Below are positions 39,603-48,691 of a stretch of 53,319 nucleotides of DNA, in pieces (position 1 is the first letter of the stretch; every line of letters starts with the position of its first letter). Source of the DNA: an uncultured Clostridia bacterium (GTDB lineage: Bacteria; Bacillota; Clostridia; Christensenellales; CAG-917); NCBI GenBank assembly GCA_944363035.1, contig CALVTS010000010.1:1-53319 (forward strand), written 5' to 3'. The notes below the pieces were generated by a model that made no database searches, was not told where the DNA came from, and saw nothing but the letters and a program-made list of their open reading frames with translations. A program made the translations under genes and the position numbers.

Positions 39603-40322
39603 TCAGCGCAAGAGTTCGAGATAGCCCTCGTATATGTCGGTGCGCACGCCCGCTATCGCCGCGGTCGCAAGGTATCTGCCCAACAGCCTGCCGCACTCCC
39701 GCCCGAGGCTTTTTGCGTATGCACGGAGCTCCTGCGCGTTGACGAGACGCTGGGTGTCCGTCTCGGCGAAGAGGGGACCGAACACGTATTCCCTCCCTTC
39801 CTCCGCCTCGCCCGAGAACGCGATGAATCTATGCCGCGCGCCCTCTTCCTCCTGCACCAATCCCGTGAGAGTGGGGTCTTTCAGCATGAGCTCCACATCC
39901 TCCTTGGTCTCGTAATCGAAGGGGACGAAGGGCGGGAGCGCCGCCGCGATGACGGATGGGCTTTGCTTTGATACTGCCTCTGCCCGCGCCACGGCGCGTC
40001 TGCGATCCTCTATGCGCGCCGCAACGCGTCGGAGCTCCTCGATCCTTTTCACGACGCTTTCCTTGCCCTCTCTGAGCATTTTTTGCATGGAGGGGAGGTC
40101 TGCGCCGAAACAGGACTTTATCTCCTCGATGGACATATCTAAACTGCGGTATAGCATCACATCCACCGTTTGCAACAGATTTTGCGCCGAAGGCACGCGG
40201 TAGCGGTTTTCCGCATTCCGCTCAAAATTGACAAGTCCTTTGCTCTCCCAAAAACGCAGGGTGGACGCGCGCACCCCCATGGTCGCGGCAACTTTTGAGA
40301 TATGCCCATCGGAACTTTTCAT
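39603..40322 (-). CDS. MerR-family regulator of the divergent MATE gene
   Basis: A 239-residue activator. The N-terminal winged helix (ISKVAATMGVRASTLRFWESKG, short form) has the MerR pattern, followed by a coiled-coil dimer helix (residues 80-120). The C-terminal half, about 110 residues, is a probable ligand domain of unknown type (FVPFDYETKEDVELML, then RHRFIAFSGEAEEGREYVFG). It is divergent from a MATE transporter whose promoter has MerR geometry, so it likely senses a MATE substrate. Confidence 0.88.
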   Translation of the reverse strand: MKSSDGHISKVAATMGVRASTLRFWESKGLVNFERNAENRYRVPSAQNLLQTVDVMLYRSLDMSIEEIKSCFGADLPSMQKMLREGKESVVKRIEELRRVAARIEDRRRAVARAEAVSKQSPSVIAAALPPFVPFDYETKEDVELMLKDPTLTGLVQEEEGARHRFIAFSGEAEEGREYVFGPLFAETDTQRLVNAQELRAYAKSLGRECGRLLGRYLATAAIAGVRTDIYEGYLELLR

Positions 40323-40340
40323 TTTTCCCTTTCAAACTCC

Positions 40341-40371
40341 TTGACTTTAAAGCGACTTTAATGTTTATACT
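40341..40371 (+). promoter_or_regulatory. MerR-type promoter and operator of the MATE gene
   Basis: TTGACT (40341-40346) and TATACT (40366-40371) are separated by 19 bp, the long spacer typical of MerR-activated promoters. The spacer carries the dyad TTAAAG-cga-CTTTAA (40347-40361), where the regulator would twist the DNA. Confidence 0.9.
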
Positions 40372-40427
40372 GTATCGGAAAAGCCGCGGGAAATCAAGTC
40401 TTTCGCGGCGTTTGAAGGTATAGGGAT

Positions 40428-41759
40428 ATGCTCAAAAAGTTTCTTAGGTTCGTGTTGCCTTCCATGGTGGCGTTCGCGTTCACGGGATTGTATTCCATAG
40501 TGGACGGCTTTTTCGTGGGAAACAACGTGGGAGACGACGGACTCGCCGCCATCAACGTCGCATATCCTCTTGTGGCTTTCATCAACGCCGTGGGTACGGG
40601 CATAGGCATGGGCGGCTCCGTCATGCTGTCCATAGCGCGCGGCAGAGGGGACAAAGAGGGGGAAAAGAGGTATCTGGGCAACACTCTCATATACCTGCTC
40701 GCGGCGAGCGCGGCGGTCACGGCGTTGCTCGTCGGCACATATCCCTTGCTCATAGACGCTTTCGGCGCGGAGGGGAGGGTCAACGCGTATGCGGACGACT
40801 ACATCTTCGTGCTCGCCTGTTTTGCGGCGGCGCAGATATTTTCCACGGGTTGCGTGCCCCTTTTGCGCAACTTCGGCGCGTCATTCGGCGCGATGTTCGC
40901 GATGTCGGCGGGATTCGTCACCAATATAGTGCTGGACTGGCTGTTTGTGGACTACCTCGCCGACGGGGTGTACGGCGCGGCGGTCGCGACGGGGCTGGGA
41001 CAGATAATGACCGTGCTCCCGTGCGCGGTGTATCTCGGCTTCAAGATAAAAAAGCTGGGGAAGGGAGTTTTCCGTCCCTCTTTGAAGGACGCGGCGGCGA
41101 TCACACGCGTGGGGCTGTCCCCTTTCGGAGTTTTGCTGTGTCCTCAGGTCATCACCGTGATACTCAACAAATTCCTCTTCGTTTACGGCGACTCATATTA
41201 CGTTGCGGCGTATTCCGTCATCATGTACGTCTACTGCGTGGACCTTCTGCTCTTGCAGGGGGTGGGCGACGGCGCCCAGCCTCTCATCAGCCTGGTGAAG
41301 GGAGAGGGGGACAGAGAGTCCGCGCTCAAACTGCGCAACTATGCCTATTTCACCGCGCTCATAGTCGCGGCGGTCGGATTCGCCGCGCTGTTCGGGCTGA
41401 GGTATGTCATCCCGTCGGTATTCGGCGCGGGAGAGTTCGCGGCGGCGGAATCCGCGCGCATATTGCCATATTTTGCGGGGAGCGCGCTCTTTACTGCGGT
41501 GAGCAAGATCACCGCCTCGTATTTCTACTCCATGGACCGCAACGGAGCCGCCTACGCCATAGTTTACGGCGAGGTCGCTATGGTGCTCCTCTTCGTGCTC
41601 ACCCTGCCGCACGGCATGGGCATAGACGGCGTGTGGATGTCCCAGCCCCTTGCGCAGGCGGTGATAGCGGCGCTTTCTCTCGCGTTGCTTTACGCGTTGT
41701 ACCGCCGCTACAAGAAGTATCCCGACAGACCGGAGTATATCCGATCCGCACGCGTCTGA
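40428..41759 (+). CDS. MATE-family efflux transporter
   Basis: Exports drugs or other organic cations using Na+ or H+. The 443 residues form about 12 hydrophobic helices in two similar halves; the N-terminal part FVLPSMVAFAFTGLYSIVDGFFVGNNVG is typical of the MepA/DinF-like MATE branch. A weak ribosome site (AGGTATAGGGAT) precedes ATG 40428. Activation by the divergent MerR protein is likely. Confidence 0.93.
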   Translation: MLKKFLRFVLPSMVAFAFTGLYSIVDGFFVGNNVGDDGLAAINVAYPLVAFINAVGTGIGMGGSVMLSIARGRGDKEGEKRYLGNTLIYLLAASAAVTALLVGTYPLLIDAFGAEGRVNAYADDYIFVLACFAAAQIFSTGCVPLLRNFGASFGAMFAMSAGFVTNIVLDWLFVDYLADGVYGAAVATGLGQIMTVLPCAVYLGFKIKKLGKGVFRPSLKDAAAITRVGLSPFGVLLCPQVITVILNKFLFVYGDSYYVAAYSVIMYVYCVDLLLLQGVGDGAQPLISLVKGEGDRESALKLRNYAYFTALIVAAVGFAALFGLRYVIPSVFGAGEFAAAESARILPYFAGSALFTAVSKITASYFYSMDRNGAAYAIVYGEVAMVLLFVLTLPHGMGIDGVWMSQPLAQAVIAALSLALLYALYRRYKKYPDRPEYIRSARV

Positions 41760-41771
41760 CGACTTCATATA

Positions 41772-41800
41772 TTGACATTTAGGTGTCGATGTATTATGAT
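41772..41800 (+). promoter_or_regulatory. Promoter of the small membrane peptide gene
   Basis: Perfect TTGACA (41772-41777), 17-bp spacer, TATGAT (41795-41800), just after the MATE stop codon. Confidence 0.8.
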
Positions 41801-41833
41801 GTTTGCGTGAGAAGGGAGGGAGACTGCAACGCC

Positions 41834-42010
41834 GTGAAGCGCAAGTTCACGCCGACAAAAGCTATCGTCATCGCAGTCATCGCGCTCGTTTCGGGCGTGA
41901 TCGTGTTTTTTGCCGCCGTCACGGCGGCTCTTTTTATAGGCGTGGAAAACGCCGCCGAGGAGTCGGCGGCGGGCAAGACGATGTTTTTAAGAGGCGCGGC
42001 ATCGGCGTAA
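41834..42010 (+). CDS. 58-residue single-helix membrane peptide
   Basis: Unrecognised small protein: a basic start (VKRKFTPTK), one transmembrane helix (AIVIAVIALVSGVIVFFAAV, about 10-34), and a short Ala/Glu tail. I chose GTG 41834 because GGGAGGGAG lies about 10 bases upstream and the transcript probably starts near 41807, after all earlier start codons. It has its own promoter and terminator, which supports a real gene. Confidence 0.65.
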   Translation: MKRKFTPTKAIVIAVIALVSGVIVFFAAVTAALFIGVENAAEESAAGKTMFLRGAASA

Positions 42011-42037
42011 GTCGTCATCTGCCTTTCGGACCGAAAA

Positions 42038-42071
42038 AAAGAGACCGCGCATTCATCGGCGCGGTCTCTTT
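42038..42071. terminator. Bidirectional terminator
   Basis: AAAGAGACCGCGC (42038-42050) pairs with GCGCGGTCTCTTT (42059-42071). It lies between the small peptide gene and the convergent amino-acid ABC operon. Confidence 0.9.
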
Positions 42072-42135
42072 CGTTATGTTTTGTTTATGGTACGGACGGT
42101 CGCTCGAATGAGAGCGTATGGGCGGTCACCCGAGG

Positions 42136-43137
42136 TCAAACGCCCTCCGAGATCTCGCCGAGGGCTTGTTCGCGGGACTTTTGCAGGAAGGCTTTGGTCT
42201 TCTCGCTCTTCGGCGCTTCGAATATCTGATAGGGCGTGCCCATCTCTTCGATGACGCCGTCCGCCATGAATATCACCTTGTCGGCGACGCCACGCGCGAA
42301 TTCCATCTCGTGGGTGACGACTATCATCGTACTGTCGCCCGACTTCAACCCCTTGATGACTTTGAGCACCTCTCCCGTGAGTTCGGGGTCGAGGGCGGAT
42401 GTGGGCTCGTCAAAACAGAGGATGTCGGGGGAGAGCGCGAGCGCGCGGGCTATCGCTATGCGCTGTTGCTGTCCGCCCGAAAGCTCGCAGGGATACGCCT
42501 TGGCGCGGTCGCCGAGCCCCACGCGGTCGAGGAGCGCCTGCGCGCGCTTGTTTATGTCTCCGAGAAACCTCTCTTTCGCCGCCGCTTTGCGGGCGTCGGT
42601 TTTGTCTGCGAGCAGGACAAGTTCCGCCTTATGTGCGGCTTTAAGCTCACGTTTTTTGACGTTGAACTCCTCTTTTTGCAAATTCTCCGCTTTCAACGCC
42701 GTCATCTCCGTCTTGTGGCGCGCAATCGTTTCTGCGCGTTCGCGCTTTGAATCGGCGTCTATCGCGGCACACTCCCTGCGGCTCTTCTCCTTGCCGAGAA
42801 GCTCCGCCGCGAGCTTGATGTTGGTGATCGCGTTGTAGTGCGGGAAGAGGTTGAACTGCTGGAATACAAGCCCGAAATGCAACCTCTTTTTGCGGATGTC
42901 GGAGGTGTTTTTCTTTGACTCCTTAGAGCCGTCGAAGAGCACTTCGCCGTTGACGGAGATACTGCCTTCGTCCGCCGTTTCCAGAAAATTGAGGCACCTG
43001 AGCAGGGTGGTCTTGCCGCTCCCCGACGAGCCGATGATGGCAAGCACCTCGCCGCGCTCGAGCTCGAAATCTATGCCTTTCAGCACCTCGTGCGCGCCGA
43101 AACTCTTCTTCAATCCTTTCACTTCGAGTATTGCCAT
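42136..43137 (-). CDS. Amino-acid ABC ATPase with coiled-coil insertion
   Basis: GlnQ/HisP-type ATPase for polar amino-acid uptake. Walker A GSSGSGKT is at 36-43, the Q-loop [10 protein letters not shown] at 91-100, signature LSGGQQQR at 219-226, and Walker [13 protein letters not shown] near 246. The protein is 333 residues against a usual 240. The surplus is a Lys/Glu/Ala-rich helical insert at about 118-195, between Q-loop and signature, in the helical subdomain that contacts the permease. All catalytic motifs are intact. It is the third gene of the transporter operon. Confidence 0.93.
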   Translation of the reverse strand: MAILEVKGLKKSFGAHEVLKGIDFELERGEVLAIIGSSGSGKTTLLRCLNFLETADEGSISVNGEVLFDGSKESKKNTSDIRKKRLHFGLVFQQFNLFPHYNAITNIKLAAELLGKEKSRRECAAIDADSKRERAETIARHKTEMTALKAENLQKEEFNVKKRELKAAHKAELVLLADKTDARKAAAKERFLGDINKRAQALLDRVGLGDRAKAYPCELSGGQQQRIAIARALALSPDILCFDEPTSALDPELTGEVLKVIKGLKSGDSTMIVVTHEMEFARGVADKVIFMADGVIEEMGTPYQIFEAPKSEKTKAFLQKSREQALGEISEGV

Positions 43138-43138
43138 A

Positions 43139-43786
43139 TCACACCTTGTAGTAGCTCAATTTCTTCTCCGCCGCGCGGAAGATGAGAGTCAGGACGCCGA
43201 CGAATATGAGATAGAACGCGCCGGAGTAGAACAGCGGCCATATCAACGCGTAAGAGTTGATGATGCCCTGTGCGGCGAAGATTATCTCTTCTACGGCGAT
43301 GACGCGGGCAAGAGATGTGTCCTTGACGAGGGTGATGACCTCATTGGACATGGGAGAAAGGATGCGCTTCACCACCTGCGGCAGGATGATGCGGAAAAAG
43401 ACCTGTGTTTTTGTCATCCCGAGCACCTGAGCCGCTTCATATTGTCCGCGCGGGACAGACTCGATGCCGCCGCGGTATATCTCAGAGAAATAGCAAGCGT
43501 AATTGATGACGAATGCTATGAATACGGCGATGAAACGTGAGCGCATAGGATAGTCGAACACGAGCCCCGGCACATAAAATACGACCATGACTTGCAACAT
43601 GAGCGGAGTGCCGCGGATGATCCACACAAAGACGCGTGCGATCCATCTTATCGGCGGCACTTTGCTCATCGAGCCGAAGCACACTATCAAGCCCAAAGGC
43701 AGCGACACAACAAGTGTCGCTGCGAATAGAAGCACCGTGGTGCCGAACCCTTCGAGAAGGGTCATTGTGATTTGAGAGAATGTCAT
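43139..43786 (-). CDS. Amino-acid ABC permease (HisM/GlnP type)
   Basis: A 215-residue membrane subunit with about five helices. It has the early [20 protein letters not shown] helix, RGTPLMLQ and the EAA loop [20 protein letters not shown] near residue 135. It probably forms a homodimer, since only one permease gene is present. One base separates it from the ATPase gene. Confidence 0.95.
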   Translation of the reverse strand: MTFSQITMTLLEGFGTTVLLFAATLVVSLPLGLIVCFGSMSKVPPIRWIARVFVWIIRGTPLMLQVMVVFYVPGLVFDYPMRSRFIAVFIAFVINYACYFSEIYRGGIESVPRGQYEAAQVLGMTKTQVFFRIILPQVVKRILSPMSNEVITLVKDTSLARVIAVEEIIFAAQGIINSYALIWPLFYSGAFYLIFVGVLTLIFRAAEKKLSYYKV

Positions 43787-43792
43787 GACGGA

Positions 43793-44608
43793 TCAGTCTT
43801 GTGGCAGCAATGCGTTGGTAAGGCCGTATTTTTCGGCGATCTTGCCGAGAGTGCCGTCGTCATATACGGCTTTGATGGCGTCGTTGACGCGTTTGAGAGT
43901 TTCGGGACTATTCTTGCGCAGACCGACTCCGTAGTATTCGTCATCGCCGATCATTACGTTGTCAAGGACCATCAGATCGGCATAATCGGTGCCTTCCCCG
44001 ACGGACGCCGTTGCCATGACGATGTCGATGAAACCGACGTCGATGGCGCCGGATTTCAGTTCAAGCAACACATCGGACTGTGCTTCAAGAGCGGTATAAT
44101 CGTTGTCCGCAAGCTCGGCGGTGGACTCTATGGCGCGCTCGCCGGCAGAGCCTCTTTCGGCACCGAGAGCGGCGTTGGAGATGGATGTGAGGTCGGTGTA
44201 GGCGCCTGCGTCGGCAGTCCTGATGACTGCGACCTGACGGTTGGACATATAGGGATCGCTGATGTCCATGTTCGCACGCAAAGTGTCGAGGATGGTCATG
44301 CCGTTCCACACCAGATCGATGTTGTAGGACTGCAATTCGATGATCTTGTTGTCCCAGTTGACGACTTGGAATTTGGGCGTCACGCCGAGTTTTTCACACA
44401 CGGCAGTTGCAAATTCCGTTTCGAAACCCGTGAGGTTCCCATTGTTGTCATAATAGTTCATTGGGCGAAAGATGGTGATGCCAATGATCATCTCGCCTTT
44501 GTTTGCGATATAATCCCAGTCGGTGTCTTTGTTGCAGGCGGCGAGGCCGACCGCGACGGACGCGACGAGCGCAACGACCAGAACGAGTGCGAAGATCTTT
44601 CTTTTCAT
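43793..44608 (-). CDS. Amino-acid-binding lipoprotein (SBP family 3)
   Basis: Extracellular receptor for the transporter. The 271-residue protein has a lipoprotein signal ending VGLAAC, then the family signature MIIGITIFRPMNYYDNNGNLTGFETEFATAVCEKLG near residues 39-75 and VDIVWNGMTI-like LVWNGMTI. The end KAVYDDGTLGKIAEKYGL is typical. Substrate is not certain; polar amino acids are usual. The ATG at 44608 has AGGAGG upstream. Confidence 0.94.
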   Translation of the reverse strand: MKRKIFALVLVVALVASVAVGLAACNKDTDWDYIANKGEMIIGITIFRPMNYYDNNGNLTGFETEFATAVCEKLGVTPKFQVVNWDNKIIELQSYNIDLVWNGMTILDTLRANMDISDPYMSNRQVAVIRTADAGAYTDLTSISNAALGAERGSAGERAIESTAELADNDYTALEAQSDVLLELKSGAIDVGFIDIVMATASVGEGTDYADLMVLDNVMIGDDEYYGVGLRKNSPETLKRVNDAIKAVYDDGTLGKIAEKYGLTNALLPQD

Positions 44609-44647
44609 ATATTCCTCCTGATGCCGCAAAGCGGCGGTTACCGTGTC

Positions 44648-44676
44648 ATTATACTTTATCTCGCTAAACTTGTAAA
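44648..44676 (-). promoter_or_regulatory. Promoter of the amino-acid ABC operon
   Basis: The minus strand has TTTACA (44676-44671), 17-bp spacer and perfect TATAAT (44653-44648), about 40 bases before the start codon. Confidence 0.85.
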
Positions 44677-44770
44677 GCGTTTTGCGACCATAATTTTTCT
44701 TGCGTGTAAGTACGTGCGTCGTGTCGGTACGATATTGAGCGGAAAATTTGAAAAAGCGGGTCAAAATCCG

Positions 44771-44799
44771 TTGACACGGGGAAAATGCGGTGATAGCAT
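44771..44799 (+). promoter_or_regulatory. Promoter of the T-box leader
   Basis: Perfect TTGACA (44771-44776), 17-bp spacer, TAGCAT (44794-44799), 20-40 bases before the T-box stem I. Confidence 0.8.
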
Positions 44800-44819
44800 A
44801 AAAACAACTTGAAAACCGT

Positions 44820-45080
44820 TGACGGGAAGAAAACGGGTGACGGACTCAGAGAGAGTCGGCGGCGGTGTGATGCCGACAGAAACCGAACCTGATAATATGG
44901 GCCCCGGAGGGCCGAGGCGAAAGGCAACGAGTAGCCGAGGACGTAAAGCTCGCGTAAGAAGCCTGACTGTGTTGGCAGTCGATGAGTGGGTGCGGCAGCG
45001 ATGCCGCGTCAAGCGGGGTGGCACCGCAGAGTCTTTGGCTTTGTCCCCGACAGCTAGTTTTGCTGTCGGGATTTTTCTTT
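44820..45080 (+). ncRNA. T-box riboswitch (probable tryptophan)
   Basis: Senses uncharged tRNA to control the trpB-like gene downstream. Seen: an AGAGAGAG stem I motif (44847-44855 region), a TGTGA distal segment, the T-box core GGGGTGGCACCGC (45015-45027) and a terminator, CCCGACAGC (45046-45054) with GCTGTCGGG (45062-45070), followed by TTTTT. The specifier is probably TGG (Trp) at 44898-44900, which fits the downstream gene, though TAT or ATG in the same loop cannot be excluded without folding. The regulated gene starts 283 bases after the terminator. Confidence 0.88.
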
Positions 45081-45117
45081 CTCGGGCAAAACAGCGAATG
45101 AGCGCCGCATTCGGCGC

Positions 45118-45325
45118 AAAAAAACACGATGAGTGTCCCTCTTGGGCGAGCGTATCCTTGCCTGCCTGCGCATGAGCGTGTGATATGCCAAAAACGGTAT
45201 GTGGCGCGAGTGCGGGCGGTCGGAGCTAAAAACACTTATCGTGTGCAAGCCTCTCGGGCGTCGGAGCTGAAAACACGTTGCGTGTCTTTTGCGGGGCGGT
45301 CGGGGCAAAAAAGCATTTTTGGCGG
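45118..45325. repeat. Array of AAAAACAC hairpins between T-box and trpB2
   Basis: Three units with a 39-41-base period, each with GTCGGRGC, then a run of A and an ACAC-x-GTGT hairpin, start near 45219, 45260 and 45299. A degenerate inverted unit lies near 45118-45138 and another near 45188. Eighteen bases at 45227-45244 are identical to 25662-25679. Confidence 0.6.
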
Positions 45326-45363
45326 CGTTGCCGGCAGAAAAATAAAATACGGAGGTAATTCCT

Positions 45364-46740
45364 ATGAGCAAACAAGAGATCCCTTACAAAATCTACCTGA
45401 CAGAAAACGAGCTGCCCAAGGAATGGTACAACGTGCGCGCCGATATGCGCACCGATCACCGCCCCCTCCTCAATCCGGCGACCCACGAGCCCGTGACGCT
45501 TGCCGAGTTGGAGCCTGTGTTCTGCACAGAGCTTGCTAAGCAGGAACTCAACGACAAGGACGCCTACATCGAGATCCCGAAGCCCGTGCGCGACTTTTAC
45601 AAGATGTATCGCCCCTCCCCCCTCGTGCGCGCGTACTGCCTTGAAAAGTATCTGGACACGCCCGCCGAGATATATTATAAGTTCGAGGGCAACAACACCA
45701 GCGGTTCGCACAAGCTCAACAGCGCGATCGCGCAGGCGTATTACGCCAAGGAGCAGGGGCTGAAAGGCGTCACGACTGAGACCGGCGCGGGACAATGGGG
45801 GACTGCGCTCTCCATGGCGTGCGGCTATTTCGGGCTGGATCTCACCGTCTATATGGTGCGCTGTTCCTATGAGCAGAAGCCTCAGAGGCGCACTCTCATG
45901 CAGGTGTACGGCGCGAAGGTCATCCCCTCGCCCTCCGACACCACCGAAGTCGGCAGAAAGATGCTCGCCGCTCACCCCGAAAACACGGGCGGGAGCCTGG
46001 GTACCGCCATCTCGGAGGCTGTGGAAGTCGCTCTGAAAGGCAAAGATACCCGCTATGTTCTTGGGAGCGTGCTCAATCAGGTGGTGTTGCACCAGTCCGT
46101 GATAGGGCTCGAGAGCAAGATTGCCATGGAAAAGTACGACGTCTATCCCGATATGGTGATCGGATGCGCGGGCGGCGGTAGCAATTTGGGCGGGCTGATG
46201 GCGCCCTTCATGCGCGACAGGCTGAAAGGCGAGCGCGCGCCATACTTCATCGCGGTGGAACCCATGAGCTGTCCCTCCCTCACGCGCGGCAAGTTCGCCT
46301 ACGACTTCTGCGACACGGGCAAAGTGACCCCGCTTGCAAAGATGTACACTCTGGGGAGCGGCTTTATGCCCGCGCCCACGCACGCGGGCGGACTCAGATA
46401 TCACGGCATGAGTCCCATCCTCAGCCAGCTCTACCACGACGGCTACCTCGACGAGGCGAGAGCGGTGAGCCAGGTGGACGTGTTCAAGGCGGCGAGAGAA
46501 TTCGCAAAAGTGGAAGGCATCCTTCCCGCGCCCGAATCCGCGCACGCCATCAAGGTCGCCATGGACGAGGCGAGAAAGTGCAAGGAGACGGGGGAGAAAA
46601 AGGTCATCCTCTTCGGACTCACCGGCACCGGATACTTCGACATGATCTCCTACGAAAGGTCCATGAAAGGGGATCTCAACGACGCTCCTCCCACCGAAGA
46701 CTCTCTTGCCGCAGGGGCGAGCGACCTCCCGAAAGTTTGA
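45364..46740 (+). CDS. Tryptophan synthase beta-like protein TrpB2
   Basis: PLP enzyme that joins indole and serine to make tryptophan. The 458-residue length, the RPSPLVRAYCLEKYL start and GAGGGSNLGG-like CAGGGSNLGG fit the TrpB2 branch, longer than TrpB1 (about 400). The PLP lysine is Lys117 in GSHKLNSA; ETGAGQWGTAL binds the substrate carboxylate. No trpA is adjacent, so it probably salvages free indole. Control by a Trp T-box supports the role. ACGGAGG precedes the ATG, and a terminator follows. Confidence 0.95.
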   Translation: MSKQEIPYKIYLTENELPKEWYNVRADMRTDHRPLLNPATHEPVTLAELEPVFCTELAKQELNDKDAYIEIPKPVRDFYKMYRPSPLVRAYCLEKYLDTPAEIYYKFEGNNTSGSHKLNSAIAQAYYAKEQGLKGVTTETGAGQWGTALSMACGYFGLDLTVYMVRCSYEQKPQRRTLMQVYGAKVIPSPSDTTEVGRKMLAAHPENTGGSLGTAISEAVEVALKGKDTRYVLGSVLNQVVLHQSVIGLESKIAMEKYDVYPDMVIGCAGGGSNLGGLMAPFMRDRLKGERAPYFIAVEPMSCPSLTRGKFAYDFCDTGKVTPLAKMYTLGSGFMPAPTHAGGLRYHGMSPILSQLYHDGYLDEARAVSQVDVFKAAREFAKVEGILPAPESAHAIKVAMDEARKCKETGEKKVILFGLTGTGYFDMISYERSMKGDLNDAPPTEDSLAAGASDLPKV

Positions 46741-46805
46741 GGAGGAAAAGCAGATAGCGCAAATGACTCTGCGCAACAAACAAGAATGTCTTGGTGCATG
46801 ACGAC

Positions 46806-46836
46806 AAAAGAGCTCCGCCGAAAGCGGAGCTCTTTT
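46806..46836 (+). terminator. Terminator after trpB2
   Basis: AAAAGAGCTCCGC (46806-46818) pairs with GCGGAGCTCTTTT (46824-46836) around CGAAA. From here to 48388 only inverted-repeat elements and no convincing gene were found. Confidence 0.92.
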
Positions 46837-47109
46837 CCGTTGCGCCGCAACGGAGGAGAAGAGGTATCTTCACTTTTGTCCGCGCTCCTGTCCCGTCCGA
46901 CCTTTTTTTGTGTGAGGCAATGCCACCTGCGGTTTGTTTTGCCTTGCGGGAGTCAGCGTTCACGGGGCGTGCACGAAATGCGGACATTCCGCTCTCAAAG
47001 CGTCGGGGCAGACGTTCGGCTTTTCATTTGTCATCAATGTGCGGATGCGGACATAACATGAAAATGCGGAGAGAAAAGAACCAAGCTGTTCTCGTTTTAA
47101 TGTGTCGCC

Positions 47110-47390
47110 ATGCCAGACAGGAATAATACGAACCAGGTTCAGCGCCGCCGATTTCCGCCTGAACCGCGTCATTCGCCTTGCTAATACAGTCAAGTATTAG
47201 CTACGGCGACTTCCTTGTTCAGCCAAAAATCGGTTGGCGCGGAACTGCTCGCACCTCAGAGCAAGAGATTTTCGGATGATTTTGCTCTGGCGGAACGCAG
47301 GCAATAGTATACATATTGGCAAGGTTCGGCTGTGCAAAAGCGCCGAAAAGAATTGCTCCGAGGCTGGTTCGTATTATTCCTGTCTGGCAT
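47110..47390. mobile_element. 281-bp element with 27-bp terminal inverted repeats, copy 1
   Basis: The left end ATGCCAGACAGG... (47110-47136) is the exact reverse complement of the right end (47364-47390). The interior has hairpins (GGTTCAGCG with CGCCTGAACC-like arms, and GCTAATAC with GTATTAGC) and no gene. The same element recurs at 47625-47905 with only a few substitutions. It has the properties of a MITE moved by a transposase encoded elsewhere, but a structured RNA is also possible. No clear target-site duplication was seen. Confidence 0.85.
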
Positions 47391-47624
47391 ACGAGAGCAG
47401 TGCAAAGCAAAATGCCCGTGATGCCGTCTCTCGCCCCTTAGTTTTGCCTTGTTTTGCATGAAGAAAGGATAATTGGAGAAAATTCCGAGGCTGTACTGTA
47501 TAGTGGCTTTTTTCTCAGAACTACTTTATAAAACAGCGAATAGTATAATAGTTTTTGCCGTTTTGTAGAATACTTGACCTCTTCTGCGCCCGATGGGCGG
47601 CATGGAGAAGACGTGTTTTATCGT

Positions 47625-47905
47625 ATGCCAGACAGGAATAATACGAATCAGGTTCAGCGCCGCCGATTTCCGCCTGAACCGCGTCATTCGCCTTGCTAAT
47701 ACAGTCAAGTATTAGCTGTAGCGACTTCCTTGCTCAGCCAAAAATCGGTTGGCGCGGAACTGCTCGCACCTCAGAGCAAGAGATTTTCGGATGATTTTGC
47801 TCAGGCGGAACGCAGGCAATAGTATACATATTGGCAAGGTTCGGCTGTGCAAAAGCGCCGAAAAGAATTGCTCCGAGGCTGGTTCGTATTATTCCTGTCT
47901 GGCAT
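47625..47905. mobile_element. 281-bp element with 27-bp terminal inverted repeats, copy 2
   Basis: Same length and orientation as copy 1. The terminal repeats (47625-47651 and 47879-47905) have one G-T mismatch. The 234 bases between the two copies hold no gene; they are AT-richer than the genome. The near identity of the copies suggests recent movement or duplication. Confidence 0.85.
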
Positions 47906-48388
47906 AGTCGGCTTGTCATATGTTTTGGTGCGGCTCTTCTCGCCCTCTTTTTCGTGACGGTAGGAGGAGGGGCTCTCGGGCTTGAAAATGCGTTTTTTGA
48001 GGCAGGGATATATGGGCGGTGATCTTGACACCTGATTTCGAAAATCAAATGTTTGTCTTGCGGCGGCGTTGCGGGCGAGGCGGGGGCGCGCTTTTTGAAA
48101 TGACCTGCTGTCGGTATGAGGCGGTCATTCAAGTCGGATCTGTCGAGAGGCGCGCGTGGCGACGTGAGCGATCGGGTCATGCGCAGAGCGCGGCAAAGTT
48201 TTGAGCGGCGCATTTTTCAACTCTGCGCGCCTTTCGCATCATACTACCGACTGTATGTAAACCCGCGCTCTCCCTTCTTCCGTATTATTTTCATTCGACC
48301 TTTCGGAGCAATAAATGAGAATTATTTCTTTACGTCGCGATGAGATCCCTTTCCCATTTTTCTTGTTTAGGGCGCGCATTTTTTCGGA

Positions 48389-48682
48389 ATGCAAGCGGAT
48401 GAGGGGCTATGTGGATTCGTATCGCTCTCCCGCATGGGTCCTCGCACGCGGTACCCCATACAAAACCTCCGTGCCTCGACGAAGGGAACGGTGGTTCGTG
48501 TCGGGCTGTCTTTTCCCGTGAAAGAGCGGCAAGAGGTGGCATTCCTCGGCTTGTGGTGGCTTGTGGACGAGGTGCAATATGACCTCACCTCGGTGAACCC
48601 GCAAGCGGCGGCGTTCGGCGACCCGATGAAGAACGCGGTGGTGGAAGTCACGCTCATAGGCAGCGGACGGAAAGCGGAATAG
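48389..48682 (+). CDS. Small accessory protein, start uncertain
   Basis: Unrecognised frame of up to 97 residues. The last 65 residues (KGTVVRVGLSFPVKERQEVA, then FLGLWWLVDEVQYDLTSVNP and VVEVTLIGSGRKAE) have strong codon bias and look real, with beta strands and a tryptophan pair. The N-terminal part is poor: no ribosome site precedes any of the ATGs (48389, 48398, 48434), so the gene may be truncated at its 5' end. It ends 9 bases before the next gene and likely shares its transcript. Confidence 0.45.
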   Translation: MQADEGLCGFVSLSRMGPRTRYPIQNLRASTKGTVVRVGLSFPVKERQEVAFLGLWWLVDEVQYDLTSVNPQAAAFGDPMKNAVVEVTLIGSGRKAE

Positions 48683-48691
48683 GAGCTGCTT

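Noticed and set aside
44881..44925. TPP riboswitch-like CCTGATAAT segment
   Set aside because: The other TPP core elements are missing, and the flanking T-box core and terminator explain the region.
45226..46779. 517-residue minus-strand frame opposite trpB2
   Set aside because: Antisense shadow of a clear PLP enzyme.
48116..48388. Short frames between the 281-bp elements and the accessory genes
   Set aside because: No ribosome site, no codon bias and no recognisable motif.
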